Below are positions 1-8,458 of a DNA stretch of 64,000 bases, in pieces. The DNA comes from an uncultured Tateyamaria sp. (GTDB lineage Bacteria > Pseudomonadota > Alphaproteobacteria > Rhodobacterales > Rhodobacteraceae): the NCBI RefSeq assembly GCF_947488715.1, contig NZ_CANLAG010000005.1, positions 124,001 through 188,000 of the forward strand, given 5' to 3'. The first letter of the stretch is position 1. Each line of letters opens with the position of its first letter. Made by a program: the position numbers and the translations under genes. Under the pieces are notes generated by a model. That model was not told the origin of the DNA, did no database searches, and worked only from the letters and a program-made list of their open reading frames with translations.

Positions 1-940
1 CGGACCGGGGGGAGGTCACGCAGGACCGCGTCGTGACCAGCCGGTGATCGTCGGCCCAGTTGGCCCAATACCCGGCCATCGACGCAGGCCCGAGGCGGTC
101 ATAGCTGTTCACGGTCATCGCCAGCAGGGCGGCCAGCCCTTCGTGGTGGTGGATCAGCCCGGCCATGCAGCCACGCGCCACATCCGACAACTGCCCGTCG
201 GGCGCGATGACATTGCCACCCTGCGCGTCCTCGAAGCTGAAGTTGATATGCAGGCCGGATCCGCCCCGATCGGGGATCGGTTTGGGCAGGAAGGTCAGCA
301 ACAGGTCCATGTCCGCCGCCACCTCGCGGGCCATTGTCTTGAACAGGAACGCGCCGTCGCAGGCGGCGAGTGCGTCGTCGAACTGCATGGTCAGCTCGAA
401 TTGGCCGTTGTCATATTCGCCGTTCATCGATTCGATGCGCAGACCAACCTCTTCTGCCGTGGCCCAGAGGGCGTTCATCAATCCGGCGGGATCGTTCTGC
501 GGGCCGGTGCCGTACACAAAGGCGCCGGGCGTGTCATAGGGCTCCCACACGCCATCGGTGCCTTGCTGGAACACATAAGCCTCCATCTCCAGTCCGACCT
601 TGGGCGTCAGCCCGCGTGCCTGCCACGCGGCCACGGTGGCCTGAAGCCGCCCGCGCGCGCATAGGCCAAAGGGCGCGCCGTCCGCGTGCAGGGTACCAAG
701 GGCGATGTCGGTGTCCTGTTGCCAGTCGGGGTGCCGCGCCTCGTCCAGCACAAGCTCCATGTCGGGGATGCCGTCAAAGACGCCCGCGCCCGGCACGGGG
801 ATCAGGTCGCGGTCAAAGGTGGTGCCGAACACACCGCGGGCAAAGCCGACCTTGCCCCCCGCGGCCACGTCCGATGGCACGTATTTGCCGCGCGGCAGGT
901 TCAACAGATCGCAAAACAGGGTGCGGGTGCGTGTGGTCAT
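1..940 (-). CDS. Glutamine-synthetase-family ligase (gamma-glutamyl-amide synthetase type), C-terminus cut by window edge
   Basis: About 313 residues are visible and the rest lies beyond the left edge. The frame carries glutamine synthetase signatures: the metal-binding EME near residues 118-120, NGEYDNGQFEL near 173-183 and GSGLHINFSF near 228-237. The start is the ATG 5 nt after the P450 stop. The family joins glutamate to ammonia or another amine with ATP. A glutamine amidotransferase and a P450 sit directly upstream in the same operon, which favours a specialised gamma-glutamyl-amide synthetase (as in polyamine, aniline or isopropylamine catabolism) over housekeeping GlnA. The family assignment is firm; the substrate is unknown. 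Confidence 0.85.
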   Translation of the reverse strand, partial: MTTRTRTLFCDLLNLPRGKYVPSDVAAGGKVGFARGVFGTTFDRDLIPVPGAGVFDGIPDMELVLDEARHPDWQQDTDIALGTLHADGAPFGLCARGRLQATVAAWQARGLTPKVGLEMEAYVFQQGTDGVWEPYDTPGAFVYGTGPQNDPAGLMNALWATAEEVGLRIESMNGEYDNGQFELTMQFDDALAACDGAFLFKTMAREVAADMDLLLTFLPKPIPDRGGSGLHINFSFEDAQGGNVIAPDGQLSDVARGCMAGLIHHHEGLAALLAMTVNSYDRLGPASMAGYWANWADDHRLVTTRSCVTSPRS

Positions 941-945
941 ATCGG

Positions 946-2166
946 TCACTTCAGCGTTGGGCGCAGGGTCAGCGATTTGACCCCGCAGATGAAATTGGAT
1001 CGGGTCCAGGTCGGCTCTGACACCGCGTCGAGCCGGGTGATGCGGCCTGCCAGTTCTTGCAGGATGCACCGCAATTCGAGTTTGGCAAGCCACATGCCAA
1101 GGCAGACATGCGGCCCGCCCTGTCCAAAGGCGAGGTGGCGGTTCGGGCTTCGGTCCAGTTGCGCGCTGTGCGGGTTGTCGAACACCGTCTCGTCGCGGCT
1201 GCCGGAGGCGAACCACATCAGCACCTTGTCGCCCGCGCGGATGGTCTGGCCGTGCAGGTCGATGTCGCGCGTTGCCGTGCGGCGGAAATGCAGGGTGGGC
1301 GAGGCGAGGCGGATGATCTCGTCCGCGCAGGTGTCCCAGACCTTGCCCGTTTGCAGCTGCGCCAGCAGGTCCGGTTGCCGTGTCATGAGGTGCAGCGCCA
1401 TCGCGATGGAATAGCGGGTCGTGTCGTTTCCGGCGGCCACCAGCAGGCAAAAGAAGTTCTTGAAGTCCTGCGGCGTCATCGCGCCGTCCTCGCTGCGCAG
1501 CACGCGGGCGAGGATGCCGTCGCCGTCCACTTGCCGCGAGCCATCCAAGATCGTGTCGGCATAGTCATAAAGCTCGACCCCCGCAGGCGACCGGAACGGC
1601 ATCATGCGGTAGGCGTCGGTGTCGACCTTGTCGATCACGGTGGTGGTAAAGTCGGGGTCCGTGTTCCCGATCAGCGCGTCGCCCCGTTCCACCAGCCAGT
1701 CGAGGTCATCCTCGGGCACGCCGAGGATGCGGCCCAGCATCAGCATCGGCAGCCGCTTGGCGATCAGGTCGATGCCGTCGAATTCCGCATGGTCCAGCGC
1801 CTGACCGACGATGTCGCGGGCCAGCTCCTGGATCAGCGGTTCGAACCGGGCGATGACGGGCTTGGCAAAGACGGGATTGACAGCGCGGCGGGTGCTGGAA
1901 TGTTCGGGCGGGTCAGTTTCCTGAAAGGTGCGGCGCGACATGTATTCGTCGTGGCTTTGGTCCTCGATCCGGATGCCCTGTGCGCTGGAGAATGTCGCGG
2001 GGTCCTTTTGCGCGGCCATGATGTCGGCATAGCGGGTGAGCGACCAGAACCCCTTGTTCCCGGCAAAGGCGTCCGTCCAGTGCACCGGCGCGTCGCGGCG
2101 CATTTGCGTGAACGTGTCGTGGGGGATGCCATCCACAAAGCTGTCGTGATCGGCGAGGTTTTTCAT
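946..2166 (-). CDS. Cytochrome P450 monooxygenase
   Basis: A 406-residue soluble bacterial P450. Visible motifs are the I-helix AGNDTT (residues 245-250), the K-helix ExxR as EIIR (283-286) and the haem loop FGQGGPHVCLG with Cys355 as thiolate ligand. No membrane anchor is seen, so it is probably a class I enzyme fed by a ferredoxin and reductase, neither of which is visible in the window. The ATG at 2166 overlaps the amidotransferase stop as ATGA, which fixes the start. It lies between the amidotransferase and the GS-like ligase, so its substrate may be a gamma-glutamyl amide or the free amine. That substrate is inference. Confidence 0.93.
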   Translation of the reverse strand: MKNLADHDSFVDGIPHDTFTQMRRDAPVHWTDAFAGNKGFWSLTRYADIMAAQKDPATFSSAQGIRIEDQSHDEYMSRRTFQETDPPEHSSTRRAVNPVFAKPVIARFEPLIQELARDIVGQALDHAEFDGIDLIAKRLPMLMLGRILGVPEDDLDWLVERGDALIGNTDPDFTTTVIDKVDTDAYRMMPFRSPAGVELYDYADTILDGSRQVDGDGILARVLRSEDGAMTPQDFKNFFCLLVAAGNDTTRYSIAMALHLMTRQPDLLAQLQTGKVWDTCADEIIRLASPTLHFRRTATRDIDLHGQTIRAGDKVLMWFASGSRDETVFDNPHSAQLDRSPNRHLAFGQGGPHVCLGMWLAKLELRCILQELAGRITRLDAVSEPTWTRSNFICGVKSLTLRPTLK

Positions 2167-2876
2167 GGGGTGCCTCCGAAAAAACGGGTGGCCCATTGGG
2201 CGAATGTGCTGCCATGTGTGGGCGTGGCAAGTGTGGCTTTGGCTGCTGCGACCTCTTCGGCGGCAAGGTGCGGCGCGGTCTCGTCTAGAACGCAGCGCAT
2301 GAAGGGATCGGTGAATTCCGGGTGCGCCTGCGTGGTCAGGATATGCGTGCCCTTGGTGAACCCGGCGATGGCGCATTTGGGGGACTGCGCGTATGCGCTG
2401 CACCCGTCGGGCAAGGCTGTCACGGCATCGTGGTGAAACTGGTAGAGGTTCAGCGCCTGCGTCTGTGGCTGCATATAGGGATGTTGCGCCGTCAGTTCGA
2501 TCTGGTCGATCCCGATATTCCAGTCCTGACGCGCGACCTGCCCACCCAGTGCCATGGCGATCGCCTGATGGCCGAAACAGGCCCCAAGCAGCGGCTTGCC
2601 CGCCGCATCGCAGGCGCGGATGAAATCGTATAGCGCGGGCAAAAAGGGCAGTTCTTCCAGCACGCTCAGCGGCGAGCCGGTGATCAGGAATGCGTCCTGT
2701 TCGTCCACGCTGGTAGGCACCTCGCCACCGATTGTCATGTAGACGCGGTAGGTGAACCGTTGATCCTGCGCATCGAACAGGTCGCGGAACCGGTGGCTGT
2801 CGTCGGGAAAGGCATCACCGATGGGTGATTTGTCGTGGTTGACCTGGAGCAGACCGAGTTTGAGGCGTTGGGTCAT
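2163..2876 (-). CDS. Class I glutamine amidotransferase-like hydrolase
   Basis: A 237-residue stand-alone GATase1 domain. The nucleophile elbow GACFGHQ holds Cys100, and AHPEF supplies His185 and Glu187, so the triad is intact. Enzymes of this kind cut gamma-glutamyl amides or supply ammonia. Linked to a GS-like ligase and an oxygenase it resembles the amidotransferase-like partner in aniline gamma-glutamylation clusters. It overlaps the P450 by 4 nt and follows tctC after 141 nt. Whether it hydrolyses a gamma-glutamyl product or recycles glutamine cannot be told from the sequence. Confidence 0.88.
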   Translation of the reverse strand: MTQRLKLGLLQVNHDKSPIGDAFPDDSHRFRDLFDAQDQRFTYRVYMTIGGEVPTSVDEQDAFLITGSPLSVLEELPFLPALYDFIRACDAAGKPLLGACFGHQAIAMALGGQVARQDWNIGIDQIELTAQHPYMQPQTQALNLYQFHHDAVTALPDGCSAYAQSPKCAIAGFTKGTHILTTQAHPEFTDPFMRCVLDETAPHLAAEEVAAAKATLATPTHGSTFAQWATRFFGGTP

Positions 2877-2959
2877 GTCTTTCTCACTAGGTTTCCGCCC
2901 CGCTCAAGCCGTCCGAGGGTGGCGCGGTACGCGCCGCCCGTGGGGGCGGACGGCGCGTT

Positions 2960-2976
2960 GACATCCTTTGGATGTC
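2960..2976. other. Perfect 7-bp stem-loop between tctC and the amidotransferase gene
   Basis: GACATCC-TTT-GGATGTC in the 141-nt gap. A second stem, GGCGCG-GTA-CGCGCC, lies about 30 nt away. There is no T-run on either side, so it is not a clear intrinsic terminator. It may be an attenuator or RNA-stability hairpin separating transporter genes from the enzyme genes. Confidence 0.4.
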
Positions 2977-3017
2977 TGCGTGTTCAGCGGCCACGAAAGG
3001 TGTCCGCCATGGCTGGA

Positions 3018-3950
3018 TCACCGACCCAGGATCGCGTTGATCTCGGCGGATTTCTCACGATCCGTTGCGATCCGTGCCTCGGCCTCGGCCTGACCCTGCC
3101 AGTAGACGGCGGCTCCGGTCTCGGCCATCAGGGCCTGTGCTTCGTCCGATGCCATGGTCTTGGCGGCGACTTCGGCGATGGTGTCGATGACCTCCTGCGG
3201 CGTGCCCTTGGTCACGAACAGGCCGTTCCACAGCTCGATGTCGTTGACACCAGACTGCGACGCCACCGTTTCCACACCGTCGAGCTTGGCAATCGGGTTG
3301 GCGCCGATATTGCCCAGCACGTTGATGTCACCCAGGCAGGGTTCGATCAGCGCGAGCGTCGTGTTGATCACATCGGCATCGCCCGAAGACAGCGTATTGC
3401 AGTCCAGCAAATCGAACGCGCTGTCGTCGGCAAATTCAAAGTCCATCTTGACCGCTGCTGCCATCGACACGGCGGTGGGCGTCAGGCCCGCGCCAAAGTG
3501 GCCCAGCACGACGTCGTTGTCCTGCGCATAGGCCGCCAGTTCTGCCATGTTGGAATAAGGCGCATCGCCTGATGCGGCCAGCACGAACGGGTAGGTCAGA
3601 AAGATGCCCACGGGGACGAAACTGTCCTCTTCGATGCCGATGTCGATCTTGGGGCCGACGATGGGCACACCGATCACGAAAGACCCGATGACCGACCCGT
3701 CATTTGGCGCGTTCAGCACCTCGAGCGCGCCGGGGAAGGGTCCATCGCCGCCGCCGGGGCGGTTCACGACGGACGCAGGCTGGCCCGTGGCCTCGGCCAT
3801 GTCGGCGGCGATCATGCGCGTCAGGATGTCCTCGAAATCACCCGGAGGCCACGGCACGATGAACTGCACGGGGCCTGTGGGGTACTCTGCCAGCGCGGGG
3901 CCGGTCAGGGCAGCCAGGGCAAAGGCTGCGGTGGTCAAAAGCTTTTTCAT
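3018..3950 (-). CDS. tctC: Tripartite tricarboxylate transporter substrate-binding protein
   Basis: A 310-residue TctC/Bug-type periplasmic binding protein. A signal peptide with a KK start and a cleavage near ALA-EYP precedes the typical beginning of the mature domain, YPTGPVQFIVPWPPG, and a VVNRPGGG segment follows. A GGGAGAG ribosome site precedes the ATG. It delivers a solute, often a carboxylate, to TctAB. It is the last transporter gene here, after tctB and tctA, with a 34-nt gap to tctA. The ligand cannot be named; the operon suggests an amine- or carboxylate-containing compound. Confidence 0.9.
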   Translation of the reverse strand: MKKLLTTAAFALAALTGPALAEYPTGPVQFIVPWPPGDFEDILTRMIAADMAEATGQPASVVNRPGGGDGPFPGALEVLNAPNDGSVIGSFVIGVPIVGPKIDIGIEEDSFVPVGIFLTYPFVLAASGDAPYSNMAELAAYAQDNDVVLGHFGAGLTPTAVSMAAAVKMDFEFADDSAFDLLDCNTLSSGDADVINTTLALIEPCLGDINVLGNIGANPIAKLDGVETVASQSGVNDIELWNGLFVTKGTPQEVIDTIAEVAAKTMASDEAQALMAETGAAVYWQGQAEAEARIATDREKSAEINAILGR

Positions 3951-3984
3951 GTGTACTCTCCCTGAGTTTATTTTGCTTTTGCGG

Positions 3985-5475
3985 TCAGTGTTCGAACCGT
4001 CTGGTGCGAACGGTGGTGATGATCGTGACGGCGATCACGATCAGGATCACGACAAAGAGCGTCCCGGCCACGGGCCGGTTCACGATGTCGAAAACGGTTT
4101 TGATCTGGCCTGCGCCCGCCGTCAGCTTGTCGATCATGATCGACCCCAGCACGAGGCCCAGCACCACGGGCACCAAGGGCCAGTCGAGCCGCCGCAGGAT
4201 ATAGCCGACATAGCCGAACCCGGCGGCAAACATGCAGTCGGTAAAGGAATTGCGGATCGAAAAGACGCCGACAAAGGCGAGGATCAGGATGAACGCGCCC
4301 AGAAGGCGGTTGGGGATATAGATGATGCGCGTGATCGCGCGGGTCGAGATCAGCAGCGTCATGAGCACCAGCACGTTGATCAGCAAGAGCGCGATAAAGA
4401 GTGAGAACAGAAAATCCGAGTTGTTCTCGAAAATATCCGGCCCCGGTTTGATCCCTGCGTCAAAGAACACGACCATCATCATCGCGGTCAGCGCCTCGCC
4501 CGGCACACCCAGCGCCAGCAGGGGCACCATCGCGGCGGCGGGGACGGCGTTGTTGCTGGCCTCGGACGCGATCAGCCCGTCCGGCGCGCCGCGCCCGAAC
4601 TGGCCGGGGTTTTTCGAGATCGCGCGCGCCGTGGAATAGCTGAAGAATTGCGCCACGAACTCGCCCACGCCGGGGATGATGCCCATCACCGTGCCGTAGC
4701 CTGCGCTGCAAAAGGCCACGACCGGGTGTTTGCGCAACTCGCCAAAGCCCCGCAAGAGGCCGCCCCTGATCCGCGCCTCGGGCGGGTCCGCATCCTTGCC
4801 CGTTAGCAGGAACAGCGCCTGGCTGATGGCAAAAATGCCGACGATCACCACGATCAGGTTGAAACCGGGATAGAGGTATTCGATGTCGAACGTATAGCGG
4901 TCGATCTGCCGCGTCGTCTGCCGCCCGACCAGCGCAATCAGGAACCCCAGCCCAAAGAGCAGCGCGGCCAGGCCCATCGTCTTGCGATGCGCGGCAATCA
5001 GCAGGACAGCCCCCAGAACGGCGGCCATAAAGATATCCCGCTGACCAAAGAGCGCACCGAGATCGCGCAGGTAGGGGCCAAAGACCATCAGCGCGGTCAG
5101 CCCCAGCAGGATCGAGAAACACCCGCCAAAGAACGACGCGGCATAGGCCAGCGACAGCCCGCGCGCGGCCTCGCCCCGTCGGGTCATGGCATAGCCGTCA
5201 TAGGTGGTCAGCGCATTGACCGGCGTGCCGGGCGTGTTGATCAGGATCGCGGGGATGGCCCCGCCATACATCGATGACCCATAGACTCCGAGCAGCAGGA
5301 CCAGCGACACCAGATCATCCAGAAACACGGTGGCGGGCAGCAGGATGGCGATGGCGATGGCCGGGCCGATCCCCGGCACCGCCCCAATCGCCAAGCCACC
5401 CACCGACCCGATCAGGATCGCGATCAGCACGGGCCAGCTGGCAAGGTTGTCGAGACCGGCCCAGAACGCCTCCAT
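3985..5475 (-). CDS. tctA: Tripartite tricarboxylate transporter, large membrane subunit
   Basis: About 496 residues with roughly a dozen hydrophobic segments. TctA-family hallmarks are the glycine-rich GAVPGIGPAIAIAILLP near the N-terminus, its second-half counterpart GIIPGVGEFVAQFFSY, and the GGAIPAILINTPGTP loop. I prefer the ATG at 5475, whose A is shared with the tctB stop (TGATG); a GTG three codons upstream (5484) is the alternative. It forms the ion-coupled channel with TctB in the inner membrane. Confidence 0.92.
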   Translation of the reverse strand: MEAFWAGLDNLASWPVLIAILIGSVGGLAIGAVPGIGPAIAIAILLPATVFLDDLVSLVLLLGVYGSSMYGGAIPAILINTPGTPVNALTTYDGYAMTRRGEAARGLSLAYAASFFGGCFSILLGLTALMVFGPYLRDLGALFGQRDIFMAAVLGAVLLIAAHRKTMGLAALLFGLGFLIALVGRQTTRQIDRYTFDIEYLYPGFNLIVVIVGIFAISQALFLLTGKDADPPEARIRGGLLRGFGELRKHPVVAFCSAGYGTVMGIIPGVGEFVAQFFSYSTARAISKNPGQFGRGAPDGLIASEASNNAVPAAAMVPLLALGVPGEALTAMMMVVFFDAGIKPGPDIFENNSDFLFSLFIALLLINVLVLMTLLISTRAITRIIYIPNRLLGAFILILAFVGVFSIRNSFTDCMFAAGFGYVGYILRRLDWPLVPVVLGLVLGSIMIDKLTAGAGQIKTVFDIVNRPVAGTLFVVILIVIAVTIITTVRTRRFEH

Positions 5476-6215
5476 CAGAACCACACCTGCATGAAGGTCT
5501 CGAGCCGTTGGGGCAGCTGGTCATAGAGCCAGATATTCACGGGCGTGCGGATTTGTAGGCCCGTGCGGAACACCAGCACAATCGCGAAACTGGCGGCAAG
5601 GCAGATGCCCATCCACCGCGCGCCGCGATAGCCCATGCGCCATGGCAGCAGCGTGCCCATCAGAAGGGTCGACACCAGATAGCCCAGCACCGGCACCAGC
5701 AGGGTGTAGCCCACGAACCAGCCCACAAATTCCAGCGCGCGCAGCCATTGCGACATCTCATAGCCCACGGCGGTGGGTTGCCCGAACCGGGTGCGCCAAC
5801 GCTGGGCGCGCCACGCGGTATGGAGGTTCCAAAGGGCCGCCGGCACCAGCACCGCAAGGCACATCAGCGGCGCGACCCACCCCTGTTTCAGGATCCGCCC
5901 CAGCCGTGCGGGCCGTTTGTCGGGCTCGGTGATCCCGAACTGGTCCATCCAGTACCGCGCCATGTTGGCGGGCAGCTTGCGGTCCTCCCATCCCGTCTGG
6001 GAAAAGAAGAAGGCGAGGAAAAACAGCGCCAGGAGCGCCATGAACAGGGAAAAGATCAGATCCCCCCGTCCGCGCCGGAAATCGGTGATGTCAGCCACGT
6101 TGATCTTTTGCGCAGGCGGCGTGGCAGAGGCAAAGCGCGGGGTCGTCGCCCGTGACCGGATCACGGCGCGCGGTGTCGCGCTGGTCAGCGCGCGAGGGGT
6201 GACCCGGCTTGTCAC
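5475..6215 (-). CDS. tctB: Tripartite tricarboxylate transporter, small membrane subunit (TctB-like)
   Basis: A 246-residue protein with about four to five membrane segments, as expected for TctB. The start is a GTG overlapping the aminotransferase stop (GTGA). The first 45 or so residues are hydrophilic, rich in Arg, Thr and Ala, and unlike a normal TctB start, so either this is a lineage-specific cytoplasmic tail or translation begins further in. It is coupled to tctA by a 1-nt overlap. TctB is poorly conserved, so the call leans on gene position and topology. Confidence 0.78.
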   Translation of the reverse strand: MTSRVTPRALTSATPRAVIRSRATTPRFASATPPAQKINVADITDFRRGRGDLIFSLFMALLALFFLAFFFSQTGWEDRKLPANMARYWMDQFGITEPDKRPARLGRILKQGWVAPLMCLAVLVPAALWNLHTAWRAQRWRTRFGQPTAVGYEMSQWLRALEFVGWFVGYTLLVPVLGYLVSTLLMGTLLPWRMGYRGARWMGICLAASFAIVLVFRTGLQIRTPVNIWLYDQLPQRLETFMQVWF

Positions 6216-7573
6216 GCGGCTCCGGACATGGCGGTCAGGCCTGCCTCGGTCGCGGACAGGATGGTCTGGATGTGGCCTGCGTCCACCACCAGCGGCGGCG
6301 AGAAGATGGCGTTGTTGCCCGACACCCGGATCATCACGCCCGCCTCATAGGCGGCCTTTTGGAACACCAGCGGCAGCGCCTTGCCCACGGGGGTTTTGGC
6401 GCTGCGGTCGCTGACCAGTTCAATGGCGCACATCAGCCCCTCGCCGCGCACGTCGCCGATCATGTCAAAGCGGTCGGCCAGCGCCTGCAGCCCGGCCTTC
6501 AACTCGGCCCCGCGGGGGGCTGCGTTTTCCCAGGGCTTTATGCGCATCGTTTCCTCGACCGCGGCGACGGCGGCGGCGGCACCAACCGGGTGACCGGAAT
6601 AGGTATAACCGGAATCGACCGACCCCGCGCCGCTCTGGTCATCCTCGAACGCGGCGGCCACGTGGTCTGCGATCATCACCGCGCCAAAGGGGAAATAGCC
6701 GTTTGTGATCGCCTTGGCGGTGCACATCAGGTCCGGCTGCACGCCCCAGTGGCGCGACCCGGTGGGGGATCCTGTGCGGCCAAAGGCGGTGATCACCTCG
6801 TCCGCGATCAGCAGCACGCCGTGTTTGTCGCAGATGTCGCGCACCATGGGCATGAAGCTGGGATGCGGCGGGATCACCCCGCCCGCGCCCTGCACCGGCT
6901 CCATCACAAAGGCGGCGATGGTGTTGGCCCCTTGGAACGCGATCTCACGCTCCAGCATGCCCGCGCTGAGGCGGGCCAACTCTGCCGGGTCGTCCGTGCC
7001 GAAGGGGTTGCGATAGAGGTAGGGGCCGGGGATGTGGAAACAGCCCGCCATCAGCGGCTCGTATGTGTTGCGGAACTTGGCGTTGCCATTCACCGACGCG
7101 CCGCCGAAATGCGTGCCGTGATAGCCCTTGTCGAGGCTGATGAACTTGGTCCGCGTGCCCTCGCCACGGATGCGGTGGTATTGCCGCGCCAGTTTCAGCG
7201 CGATCTCGATGCTGTCCGACCCACCCGAGGTGAAGAAGCTGCGGCTCATCCCGTCGGGGCCAAAGAAATCGGCAAGCAGGTAGGCCAGTTCGATCGCCTT
7301 GTCGTTCGAGGTGCCGCGAAAGGTCGAATAATAGGGCAGGGCGTCGAGCTGCTGGGCGATGGCGTCCTTGACCGGCTGGCACGAGTAACCAAGGTTCACG
7401 TTCCAGAGGCCGCCCACCGCGTCGATGCTGCGGTGCCCGTCCACATCCGTAATGTGCACCCCGTCGCCGCCCGTCAGGATCGTGGGCGGGTTGGCCATGC
7501 TGTCGGCCGGGTGCGCCATAGGGTGCCAGAACTGGCGGGCATTGTTTTCCTTGAGGAAATTGCTGTCTTTCAT
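6212..7573 (-). CDS. Class III (omega-amino-acid type) PLP aminotransferase
   Basis: A 453-residue fold-type I enzyme of the omega-amino acid:pyruvate or aspartate-aminotransferase-family group. ADEVITAFGR carries the PLP-ring Asp and CTAKAITNGYFPFGAV the Schiff-base Lys. It would move an amino group from a primary amine or omega-amino acid to pyruvate or 2-oxoglutarate and make an aldehyde, a plausible substrate for the divergent aldehyde dehydrogenase. The ATG overlaps the IclR stop (ATGA), and its own stop overlaps tctB. The exact amino donor is unknown. Confidence 0.9.
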   Translation of the reverse strand: MKDSNFLKENNARQFWHPMAHPADSMANPPTILTGGDGVHITDVDGHRSIDAVGGLWNVNLGYSCQPVKDAIAQQLDALPYYSTFRGTSNDKAIELAYLLADFFGPDGMSRSFFTSGGSDSIEIALKLARQYHRIRGEGTRTKFISLDKGYHGTHFGGASVNGNAKFRNTYEPLMAGCFHIPGPYLYRNPFGTDDPAELARLSAGMLEREIAFQGANTIAAFVMEPVQGAGGVIPPHPSFMPMVRDICDKHGVLLIADEVITAFGRTGSPTGSRHWGVQPDLMCTAKAITNGYFPFGAVMIADHVAAAFEDDQSGAGSVDSGYTYSGHPVGAAAAVAAVEETMRIKPWENAAPRGAELKAGLQALADRFDMIGDVRGEGLMCAIELVSDRSAKTPVGKALPLVFQKAAYEAGVMIRVSGNNAIFSPPLVVDAGHIQTILSATEAGLTAMSGAA

Positions 7574-8370
7574 GACGCGGCCCTTTCGTGGCTGGGGGTC
7601 CAGATGGCGTGGAGGTCTGCGGGTACGGTGCCGCCAATGGCGGCGGACAGGGCCGCACCGCTTTGCATCAACAGGCGGGCAAGGCGCGCCTCGACCTGCT
7701 TTCCGCCTCGGCTGGTGGGGTAAGCGATGGAGCAGGTCGCAACAGCGCGGCCTGCGGCATCAAAGAGTGGGATGGCGACAGAGGACACGCCAAGTCGCAA
7801 CGAATCGCGGTTACGTGCGTATCCACGTTGCGCGATTGCGGCCAGATCGCCGCGCAGGCTGTCGGGGTCCGGCGGCTGACCGCCCGGCACCCAGGTCCGT
7901 TGATCGGCGACCGCCATGTCCAGCAGATGCCGCGACGAAAACGCCAGATAGGCCATGCCCGATGACGTCGCCAACAGAGGCGGCAGGCCATAGGCGTCAA
8001 AACTCACGCGCACGGGGTGGTCGTGGTGTTCGGCGTGATAGACATCGACCAGATCAAATCCGTGCAGGCGGCTGATGTGCACCAATTCGCCTGCCGCGCG
8101 GCTCAACCGGTCGGTCTCCGCCCGGATCATCTCGACCTCTGGCACGGTGCGGGCGCGCATGCCCGCCAGCCGGGTAAGGGCCGGACCCAACCGATAGGCG
8201 CGGCTGTCTGCGTCCTGTTCCAGAAATCCCGCAGCTTCCAAAGCGACCAGATGACGGTGCACCGTCGCCTTGTCACGCCCGGTCAGGCGCTGCGCATCCG
8301 ACAGACCCAGTTGTGGCCGGGTCTCGGAAAACAGTTCGAGCAGCTTCAACGCTTTTGCAATCGTCGACAT
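7570..8370 (-). CDS. IclR-family transcriptional regulator
   Basis: A 266-residue protein: N-terminal winged helix (STIAKALKLLELFSE, then a recognition region near GRDKATVHRHLVAL) and a C-terminal IclR effector domain. The ATG at 8370 matches the family N-terminus; an in-frame start 12 codons upstream would add an atypical extension. It is the first gene of the operon it probably controls (4-nt overlap with the aminotransferase), so it is probably autoregulated. A perfect palindrome lies 54 nt upstream in the divergent promoter region. Confidence 0.92.
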   Translation of the reverse strand: MSTIAKALKLLELFSETRPQLGLSDAQRLTGRDKATVHRHLVALEAAGFLEQDADSRAYRLGPALTRLAGMRARTVPEVEMIRAETDRLSRAAGELVHISRLHGFDLVDVYHAEHHDHPVRVSFDAYGLPPLLATSSGMAYLAFSSRHLLDMAVADQRTWVPGGQPPDPDSLRGDLAAIAQRGYARNRDSLRLGVSSVAIPLFDAAGRAVATCSIAYPTSRGGKQVEARLARLLMQSGAALSAAIGGTVPADLHAIWTPSHERAAS

Positions 8371-8424
8371 GGAGATCAGCTTGACGCACCTGACAGGACC
8401 TTGCAATATATTTTTGCGTCCACA

Positions 8425-8441
8425 GGTTCACTATATGAACC
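8425..8441. promoter_or_regulatory. Likely IclR operator
   Basis: Perfect inverted repeat GGTTCA-CTATA-TGAACC in the 88-nt region between the divergent IclR gene and aldehyde dehydrogenase gene. The arm length, 5-nt spacer and place fit IclR-family operators. It ends 17 nt before the aldehyde dehydrogenase start and could control both directions. Confidence 0.65.
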
Positions 8442-8458
8442 AATAAAGGCCAAAGCTG

